Shown piece by piece: positions 57,184 to 64,000 of a stretch of DNA of 64,000 nt; the stretch's first letter is position 1; each line of letters opens with the position of its first letter. The DNA comes from Picochlorum sp. 'celeri' (taxonomy: Eukaryota; Chlorophyta; Trebouxiophyceae). The stretch spans positions 310,001 to 374,000 of the forward strand of contig JAACMV010000020.1 in the NCBI GenBank assembly GCA_010909725.1, written 5' to 3'. The notes below the pieces were generated by a model, which searched no databases, was not told where the DNA came from, and was given only the letters and a program-made list of their open reading frames with translations. Position numbers and translations under genes: made by a program.

Positions 57184-58218
57184 TTATAATTTATCAAAAA
57201 CATTCTTCGCTCTTGATTGCAGTTCCTGCAGGTACTCTGCCTGAATTCTCTGTGCATAGGATCCACTGGAGAGAGACAAAACAACAGTTTCCATCTTTCG
57301 CTGCAGTTCTTCCATGAACGACTCCTCACTTATTTTCCCCTCATTTGCCATATCAATGATGAGTTTTTCCCAATCGCTCTCCTGTGCTTGCAGCACCTTG
57401 ACCAACTCACTGCTATCATCCTGGGATGCATCACCTGCAAGGGCCAATGACGCATAGATTTGCAACACAGTCTGCAAAATGTACACCATCCCATCAAGTT
57501 TATCATCAGAAGCTTTCTTAATCCATGCAAAGCAGCTTGATAAGACAGCTTCGTCAATCTGATCTGCTTGGGCTTTCATCACCTCTCTCATCACAGACAC
57601 CTTTTCTGGTGGAAGAGGGACTTGCCACTCCCCTGTATCTTCATCAGCCGCAGCGATCAAAATTTGTTCCAAGACTTCGGATGATCCACTAAGCTTTTCA
57701 TCAGTTTGCTGAACCATGGCATCCACAACTTGCATGACAATTGTTGCCAGACTTTTGAGTTGCTCCTTGACCTCCTCATCCTCTGTGGTGTCAGCTCGAG
57801 CAGCCAACCTCAACCAAAACTTCTGATCAAAACTAAGCGCATTCTCAGCCACTCGTGTACTAAGCTCATGGGTATCTTTCGCACTCAACAATGAATCTAT
57901 CAGTTCATCTAGAGCAGCCGTTTCACTCAGAGATGACATGGAATCCTCTTCGTTGGAAGATGGAGAAGCCTTTGCGATCAGGCCATGCGGATTCTGAACC
58001 ATCTGATGAACAAATTTATTTTTAATATAGTTTGATGCGATGCACGGGGTATTCGTCGCATAGGTCGAGCTCAACCTGCGAGGAGCCTGGACTGCTTGGG
58101 TACCCACGACCGATTTCACCACGTGAACCCTCATTGTATCACAAATTCTACTCTTATAAGTGCTTTTAAATGTATAAAAAGCAATAGAGTCCAATCCATG
58201 AAATATATTGTGGCACAT
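57184..58218 (-). CDS. Conserved helical protein, probably plastid, function unknown
   Basis: 344 residues from ATG 58218, or 316 from ATG 58134 (MRVHVVKSVVGTQAVQAPRR), which looks like the real start because what follows reads as an organellar presequence. The mature part is nearly all alpha-helix: DELIDSLLSAKDTHELSTRV, AENALSFDQKFWLRLAARAD, LKSLATIVMQVVDAMVQQT, then a C-terminal DWEKLIIDMANEGKISEESF and SGSYAQRIQAEYLQELQSRA. The pattern strongly recalls an uncharacterised plant plastid family that I believe includes Arabidopsis At4g37920; I recall that name from memory and did not search. No catalytic motif seen. A TATA-like TTTTTATAC lies just upstream of 58134. Confidence 0.75.
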   Translation of the reverse strand: MCHNIFHGLDSIAFYTFKSTYKSRICDTMRVHVVKSVVGTQAVQAPRRLSSTYATNTPCIASNYIKNKFVHQMVQNPHGLIAKASPSSNEEDSMSSLSETAALDELIDSLLSAKDTHELSTRVAENALSFDQKFWLRLAARADTTEDEEVKEQLKSLATIVMQVVDAMVQQTDEKLSGSSEVLEQILIAAADEDTGEWQVPLPPEKVSVMREVMKAQADQIDEAVLSSCFAWIKKASDDKLDGMVYILQTVLQIYASLALAGDASQDDSSELVKVLQAQESDWEKLIIDMANEGKISEESFMEELQRKMETVVLSLSSGSYAQRIQAEYLQELQSRAKNVFDKL

Positions 58219-58474
58219 TTCACCCTTGTTTCCCTAATAAATAAAATACTGCAATTCTTGTTTCTTGCGCATTGATTGATCGATCCATGGCTGCAGATAT
58301 CTGATGTATTGAAATCGCATTTTCATGGTATAAATCCTGGGTGTTGCGTATAGACCATTCAAATATGGCGGGTTTGAAAGTTTGGAGACTTGAGTCAGCT
58401 GAGAACCTTGAAGGAATTGTTCTTGACAGCCCTGTATTGAACAACTAGTTGGAAAATATTTATTAATTTACGAC

Positions 58475-59773
58475 ATGGATTCTCTGGCAGAGTCGTTGCG
58501 AAAGATTCCCAAACTGGCTTTCGTTTGTAGTGCAGCAGGGAAGCCAGTGTTTTGTACTGGGGTCAACGAAGAATCCATTGCCGATGTGATGGCGACTGCC
58601 CAAGCTCTAGTATCTGTGTCACAGGCATGTACAGGGACGCTACGATCTCTCAAGTACGTATCTGTAGGGAGTGTGCTACCTGGTTGATGATGCTGAGGTT
58701 GTACATGCATGTGCAGGTCTCGAGGGTGCACATTATGCTTTTTAGACAAGAATCCGTTGACATTAGTGGCTGTATCGCATATGAAAGAACCAGTCTTGGT
58801 GCTTCGAATGCAGCTAGTACTGCTGCATGCTCAAATAGTTTCTCTTCTTACTGCAAAAGCATTGGCATCCATCTTTGACAAGCATCCTGGATATGATGTG
58901 CGGAAACTCGTGGCTGGATCTGAGCATATTCTACAAAATCTTTTTGATTCGTTCAGCAAAACCCCAGGAGCCATGATGGGGGCGTACCCGAGTATGGCAA
59001 TGGAACCAAGGGTGAGGAGAGACATGTCAGAAGCCATGCGTGTGGCCATTGAAAAGACAGGTGCATCTTTCGGGATCTTGGTCCATGACAACATGGTCGT
59101 GTCTCATGTTGGATTAGAGGGATCTAAATCTCGACTAATACATTGGGACATTTTGTTGTTGCTCAACTTTGTGAAGAGTAATGTGTCTCTGAGAGTATCA
59201 GAGACCATGACTAGCCTGTGCCTGCCTTTTTTTGATGAGAATGGCAACTTTTTCGCCTACATTCGATACCTTGATAACGAGAGCGAATCTTTCGTAGTTT
59301 TTCTTTCTGATCAGCCTACATCCGATGTGCAACTGTTTCAAGAGGGTTTTCGAGGGGTGGAGGATGCATGGAACAGCCATATAGATCATCACGCATGTCG
59401 CTTGGAACAGTTCTTGCCAGATAGTGTGCGGCATGTAGAATATCATTTCATCTTCAAGAGTAGCACGTTGTTTCAATATGTATGGAGTGGTGGTGAGACT
59501 GTTCCCTCGCACCTTTCTGTAGAGGATGCCCTGGTTCGCTATGGCCAGATGAGGGCTGGCATGTTTGCACTCGATGGGGAGTCTCCACAAGGGCCGCTGC
59601 AGGCGTTTCGTCTTGAGGACTCGGGCCCAACACTGTTTGTAGGATTTGCCAGTTCAAAAGCAGAATTGTTCGTGTGTTTTGAGAAAGAGCACGTATCCCA
59701 AGAGGATGCCATCCAAGTTGCACAATCCCTTCGAGATGTTTTGCTGGCTCGATCAGATATATTGTTCAGCTAG
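58475..59773 (+). CDS. MON1: Vacuolar fusion protein MON1, two exons
   Basis: Longin-domain subunit of the MON1-CCZ1 guanine exchange factor that turns Rab5 membranes into Rab7 membranes on late endosomes and the vacuole. Exon 1 (58475-58653) gives MDSLAESLRKIPKLAFVCSA and GKPVFCTGVNEESIADVMAT; a 63-base intron (58654-58716, GTACGT...GTGCAG) joins in phase to exon 2 (58717-59773) as TLRSLKSRGCTLCFLDKNPL. 411 residues, at the short end for the family because the disordered N-terminus of animal and plant MON1 is absent. Later matches: LQLVLLHAQIVSLLTAKALA (from LRMQ...), FDKHPGYDVRKLVAGSEHIL and AMRVAIEKTGASFGILVHDN. TGTAA at 59833-59837. Convergent with CLASP. Confidence 0.9.
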
Positions 59774-59851
59774 TTTCAAAGATTTGTTGTTACACACGAT
59801 CGAGTAAAAAGAAAACGGACGCTACAATGTATTGTAATCACATCTTACTAA

Positions 59852-62800
59852 CTAACTTTTCTGGCATTGTATTTCAATAAGTTTCTGCTGAGTTTTGGTC
59901 ATTGATTGGGTAAAGTCACTTGTTGCATCCCTTCCTACACACTGCACAACATCACATATACGTTAGGCGACACGCCCATCATCATTCGAAACAATGCGAT
60001 AACATACCTGTTGAATTGATACAATGCAATCCAAACTCAAGTGTCGGATCTCTGGGTGTGGAGATTCAAAGCAGCGGCATAGAGACGGCATGGACATGCC
60101 CAGTGCTGCGCGTAGCTGGGGAGCAGAAATTTTCCTCAAGCATGGTCTGAAGAACTTCAAAACGCAACATGCGTATCGAGCATCGTCACCTTGGAATGGT
60201 GGCATTTTATCAGCATCTGGAAGGAGCGGTGCGAGCGTGCTGTACGCATCTGCAGGATCAGCAGCCTTGATAAGTTGTATGCCAGCTCCAGTTGCTACCG
60301 ACGACAACTCATAGTTGGGTGCAGCATTCAACTTGAGAAGGATTTCAATAACACTGTCGATGTTCTCCTCTATTCTCTCCTTTGGAATCAGATTGAAGTA
60401 TGAGATGATGGTGCTACATGCAGCACATGCCAGGTCTTCATCAATCTTTTCTGCACGGATCACCTTTAAAAACCCAGACCAGACTGCGTCTCCCAATCGG
60501 TTGTGGTCGTCCACGGGAACCAAGGCAAGCAGTGCAGAATCAATTTCACTTAAACATCTGAATGCCTCTTCTGATGGAGTATCAGACAATGTCGCTGCCA
60601 ACTCTTGCAGCTGTGCAATGCGCAATGCTCCAGCGTCCTGCGTGTCCTCAGATGCTGAGGGACGTGAGGACACGTCAAGATCTTCCAACGCATCCTCAGC
60701 ATCACTATTCACCGGGCTTATATCCGTGACTGGGATACCATCTGCTTCATCTTCCATCATGGAGATTGACATCTGGGATTCCCCACTCTGAGCAGAAGAA
60801 TCTTCCTCATCAGGGCATGCAATTGCTTCACTCAATGAAGAGACGGTTTCTGTAGGCCGTGCACAAGTCTCTATTGCCTTTCGTACTGACGCGCGAGGGG
60901 ATGTTGGTAATCCAGATAGAGCAGCCTCTACAGCTGCAACTTTCCCAGAGTAGTACACTCTGGCACATGCAGCCACAGCATGCTCTCGCACTTCTGGGTT
61001 CTTATTTGTCGCCATTCGAAGACAAAACGCCAGCATGGTCCTCCATGAATTTCCAGAACTTCCCTTGTACGTGGCAAATACTTCCTCAAAGTACACCATG
61101 ATGGCACATTGCGCTTTGACAGCTTTGCATGCTCTGGTCGCCCCCACCAAGCCTTGCATGACTGCATCTGGGTCATTCTTATCCTTGATGATACCAAGTG
61201 CCTCAGATGCATGCCTCCTGACAATCTCTTTAGAATCAGAAATCCTCAGAAACAAGGCAGGTATCAGGCTTTCGAGGTAATGGGACAGGTAGTATCCAGA
61301 CTGAGGGTTTCTCATGGCTGCACACAGTGTCTCCATTGCTTGAGACGCCACCTTGTAGTGTGCGTCGCCAATCTCACCAATGATGACATCGTTGAACATG
61401 TCAAACAGATCACTTGAAAAACTGGGGTTGTCATCATGAGACTGTAAAACCATTTCCAGCTGCTGTAGGCAAGCAATCTTTTCATTCCATACGAGTCCTG
61501 ATGAGAGCAGGTGACGCAAAACTGCAGCAAAATCCATTGAAGACATATCAGGCACACTCTGCTGAGACGAGATGGATGGTTTCTCACTGTGAGAAGATGC
61601 TTTTGGTCTTTGCTGACTTGCAACCCGCACTGCTCCACCAGGTAGAGATTTTCTGGCACGTCTCTTGTCCAGAAATGCAGATTTCGGTGCATCAGGCACC
61701 TCTGCACCATTGTTCTCATATCCATTGTGAGATCTTCCCCGAGGAATGCGCTTTGGACCAGCCGTCATTCTCTTCTTGGTACTTTTACCATCATCATGCG
61801 TCATGATTGGGGCCTTTTGAGGCGTCACCATGTCATCCTCATGGGGCAGCACTGTCACTGTTGCCTTGACAGATCCAACCGCATTATCAACGCTCCGAAT
61901 GATTTCCATCAACTTTTCACGTATTTTCTGATCCTTTGGACTGTTTCTCAGTCCTTGAGCCAACCCTTCTGCACAATGGCGATATCTACACGCATATGCC
62001 TCAAAGGCAAATCTCCCAAGCATGCGTGTCTCACTGCTTGCATCCACCATAGCCCGCAGCATTGTTTGCTCCAAATCAACTTTATACTGCTCCACCAAAT
62101 GATCTTCCCAGCACTCAATAACCCGCAACAATTGACCCGCAGCACCATGCCTAATCTTTCCATGCCTATCTGTGCATATCACAGAGCACAGGTGAGGCAG
62201 CAACCTTCCATCATGGCAATACTCATAGATGCAATCCAAACACTCTTGCGCTCCTTGCGCAATCACCGCAATTGTAACACCATGAAGCTTCAACAACGAC
62301 GGCTGCAGCGCCAGAGCCAAAGACCTGGCATTATATCCACAGTACTCCATCAACACACCCACCAGCCCACTCGCCTGCTTGGACACCGACGATCTCCTAT
62401 CCATTATCTGACACTCCAAAATATGATGCGACGCATTCATCTCAGTCATAAACAACGGCACATCACCTGCACCTCCCTTGACAAGTCGCTCCAATGTCAC
62501 CATGGCATCCACCCTCTCTTTCCAATTCTCATGCTTTCTCCCTTCATCAGAAAGAACCGTATCCAAACACTCCACAATATATTCTTCTATTTCATGCTCA
62601 TCAACACAATATATTGGCTCAAGAGCACTCTGATCGGTAGTGACATGCGGTGGACGAGTCCGCCGCGTATACCCATACCATGCATCTGTTTCTTCTTCTT
62701 CTTCCTCTTCATGTCTGTTCGATTCGTCCTCCTCTTCCTGTTGCTCGGCATGATGATGCACATTGCTCTCATGAATTTCTTCACCATCACCGTGGTGCAT

Positions 62801-63072
62801 CGCATCGCAAGCTCCCATGGCAACAACATCATCCACAACACTCTTCTTCAGAGACGAGTGCGTCTCAGCAGCAGCAGCCACCTCCTCCTCAGCAGCCACC
62901 TTTTTCCTCCTGGACCGAAAAAGCCCCTGTACCAGATACAAACCATTATGTCACATCCATGGCTACTATCATACCAATCAGAACAAGGTTTCCGGACAAC
63001 GACCCGTCAACCGTTTCGATGAGACCATGACACACGCACCATGACCGATTTCATCGGCGAGGGAGTCTTCAT
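59852..63072 (-). CDS. CLASP: CLASP microtubule-associated protein, three exons
   Basis: TOG-array protein that stabilises microtubules, active in spindle and cortical arrays. Main exon 62926-60008: N-terminal TOG with NWKERVDAMVTLERLVKGGA near 155, a Ser/Arg-rich linker (GPKRIPRGRSHNGY), a second TOG near 470-700 (VWNEKIACLQQLEMVL; IRRHASEALGIIKD-like repeats) and a C-terminal helical domain. The frame runs on past a donor at 60008/60007 (CAG/GTATGT); a 66-base intron (60007-59942, ending GTGCAG) leads to a last exon 59941-59852 encoding CVGRDATSDFTQSMTKTQQK and the end, which fits known CLASP C-termini. A first exon 63072-63040 (MKTPSPMKSVM) with a 113-base intron is phase-compatible but less certain. 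About 1013 residues. TTACA at 59790-59794 gives TGTAA on its strand. Confidence 0.87.
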
Positions 63073-63363
63073 AGTGATATTTATGAATTACTAAACCACC
63101 AAAAGAGATGTAAATGGTCCTAGACCGACAATCTTGGATCGACAGTGAGCAGAGATCTATCCTACCAAATGCCAAATATCGCTGGTTGATCCGCCTCTAT
63201 GTGAGACACAGTGAATATAATTTTGATATCAATAATAATCTAGAATAGTAAAATACTGGGGTATTTGAACACAAGCCAAGGTCATGGAAGGACCGTGGTC
63301 AGACCAACGGGTTCTGAGGGCGCGACTCACCGGCGATGATGGGAGAGAGACGGATGGACACAT

Positions 63364-63831
63364 ATGGCCCCAGACACAGATACGATGCATGATATGGATA
63401 CTTCAAATAAAAATATAGCCCACATTGTGGGTAGAGTGCTGTTTTGCTCAGTCTTTCTGGGTGCTGCATTGAACAAAATTGCTCATTATGATGTTGCTAC
63501 GGGAGGAAAGCGTCTTGTTTGGGAGGGGACGGAGATGGGTTCTCGAATGGATGCATTTCTTCTTCATATGAATGCAATGGGTCTGCCCATTCCTCTGGAG
63601 AAGGCGTGGTACCCTGCTCTGATGGTGGTTGCTATACTGCTAGAGCTTGTTGGGAGTATTCTGCTCATCATGAATCGAGCACTTGGGGCGAGAATGTTGC
63701 TGGTATTTGTGGCAGCTGTAACATTGATCATGCATCCTGCTCATGAGGATGATCATGAAGGAATGGTTCATTTTTACAAGAATGTGAGCTTGGCTGGTGG
63801 CTTGATCATGTATTTGGCTGCTGCACCATGA
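63364..63831 (+). CDS. DoxX/HRLI-like four-helix membrane protein
   Basis: 155 residues from ATG 63364. Resembles the HR-like lesion-inducing (HRLI) branch of the DoxX superfamily: IVGRVLFCSVFLGAALNKIA near 21-40, then MNAMGLPIPLEKAWYPALMV, VAILLELVGSILLIM, and ARMLLVFVAAVTLIMHPAHE, with a final helix NVSLAGGLIMYLAAA. Four membrane segments. The histidine/acidic stretch HPAHEDDHEGMVHFYKN between helices 3 and 4 is conserved in the family. Plant relatives induce lesions when overexpressed; the biochemical role is unknown. The upstream 291 bases back to CLASP hold no recognisable gene. Confidence 0.82.
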   Translation: MAPDTDTMHDMDTSNKNIAHIVGRVLFCSVFLGAALNKIAHYDVATGGKRLVWEGTEMGSRMDAFLLHMNAMGLPIPLEKAWYPALMVVAILLELVGSILLIMNRALGARMLLVFVAAVTLIMHPAHEDDHEGMVHFYKNVSLAGGLIMYLAAAP

Positions 63832-63841
63832 TCCTCGTTCA

Positions 63842-64000
63842 TTATATCATGTGTTTTTCTTTGAATCGCTCTCCAATATGGTCTGCCGCCTTTATATTTT
63901 CTTCAATCATGTGTGCTGTGACGGGGAAGGGAGAATTATGAACTGTTTCACCCTTTTGCACTGTTCGCTGTGCAATTGCTCGAATAGCATCGTCATCTCC
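63842..64000 (-). CDS. 3' end of an unidentified gene (partial)
   Basis: An open minus-strand frame runs from the window edge to a TAA at 63844-63842, giving 52 C-terminal residues: GDDDAIRAIAQRTVQKGETV, then HNSPFPVTAHMIEENIKAAD and HIGERFKEKHMI. The composition is protein-like, with amphipathic helix at the end, and the gap to the preceding convergent stop is only 10 bases, in keeping with the gene spacing here. I do not recognise the family from this fragment. Confidence 0.6.
   Translation of the reverse strand, partial: GDDDAIRAIAQRTVQKGETVHNSPFPVTAHMIEENIKAADHIGERFKEKHMI

Noticed and set aside
1..64000. Operons, insertion sequences, transposons, CRISPR arrays, rRNA or integrated virus
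   Set aside because: No transposase, reverse transcriptase, integrase, capsid or regularly spaced repeats were seen; same-strand neighbours are separated or unrelated and carry their own introns and poly(A) signals.

Overview
This window looks like gene-dense nuclear DNA from a small green alga. The products are eukaryotic throughout: a nucleoporin, peroxins, CLASP, p24 cargo receptor, V-ATPase, RNase P protein and a tousled-like kinase. Several point to the green lineage: zeaxanthin epoxidase with a C-terminal FHA domain, a TDY-type MAP kinase, a bestrophin-like plastid channel and plastid-targeted small proteins. Phase-compatible spliceosomal introns can be read in many genes and are mostly 63 to 97 bases long with clear GT-AG ends. 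The pentamer TGTAA, the usual chlorophyte polyadenylation signal, lies shortly after many stop codons. About 35 genes fit in 64 kb. Compactness, short introns and moderate GC recall picoplanktonic chlorophytes such as Picochlorum, but this is a guess from style, not a species call.

Layout. 1-9.8 kb: 3' part of zeaxanthin epoxidase, V-ATPase subunit D, NUP160, and a BAR-PH-ArfGAP-ankyrin protein. 10-20.9 kb: tousled-like kinase, a secreted Cys-rich protein, a membrane-anchored FluG-like glutamine synthetase relative, a bestrophin-like channel, a SIMPL-domain protein and PEX6. 21-29.7 kb: a USP10-type deubiquitinase whose stop codon overlaps that of a convergent UPF1-like helicase, then RPP30 and the AAA ATPase AFG2. 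29.7-38.4 kb: a head-to-head pair of VTC polyphosphate-complex genes, a long coiled-coil protein, an unusual bZIP factor and a small plastid-type membrane protein. 38.5-48 kb: TDY MAP kinase, a thioredoxin-like protein, formamidase, a secreted basic protein and an ABCG transporter with a large Cys-rich ectodomain. 48.7-64 kb: a SYLF-domain protein, RNF10 with half of its RING zinc ligands lost, a CBM20-GDPD protein, p24, a nucleostemin-like GTPase, a plastid helical protein, MON1, CLASP, a DoxX/HRLI membrane protein and the 3' end of one more gene.

There is no operon, mobile element, CRISPR array, rRNA or convincing tRNA. Some genes share a theme (VTC pair with V-ATPase in acidocalcisome or vacuole biology; MON1, ArfGAP and p24 in membrane traffic; GNL3, AFG2 and RPP30 in RNA and ribosome biogenesis), but neighbourhood alone does not show that they are co-regulated, except possibly the VTC pair.

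The most unexpected signal is in the gaps between genes. Long perfect inverted repeats (8-10 bp stems, or 14-16 base palindromes) occur in many of them, sometimes as three consecutive hairpins, well above my rough chance estimate. Next in interest are a bZIP with Tyr at the invariant basic-region Arg, an RNF10 RING that has lost exactly the ligands of one zinc site, a divergent VTC gene pair whose polymerase-like member carries altered catalytic-tunnel residues, and a pair of genes sharing stop-codon bases.
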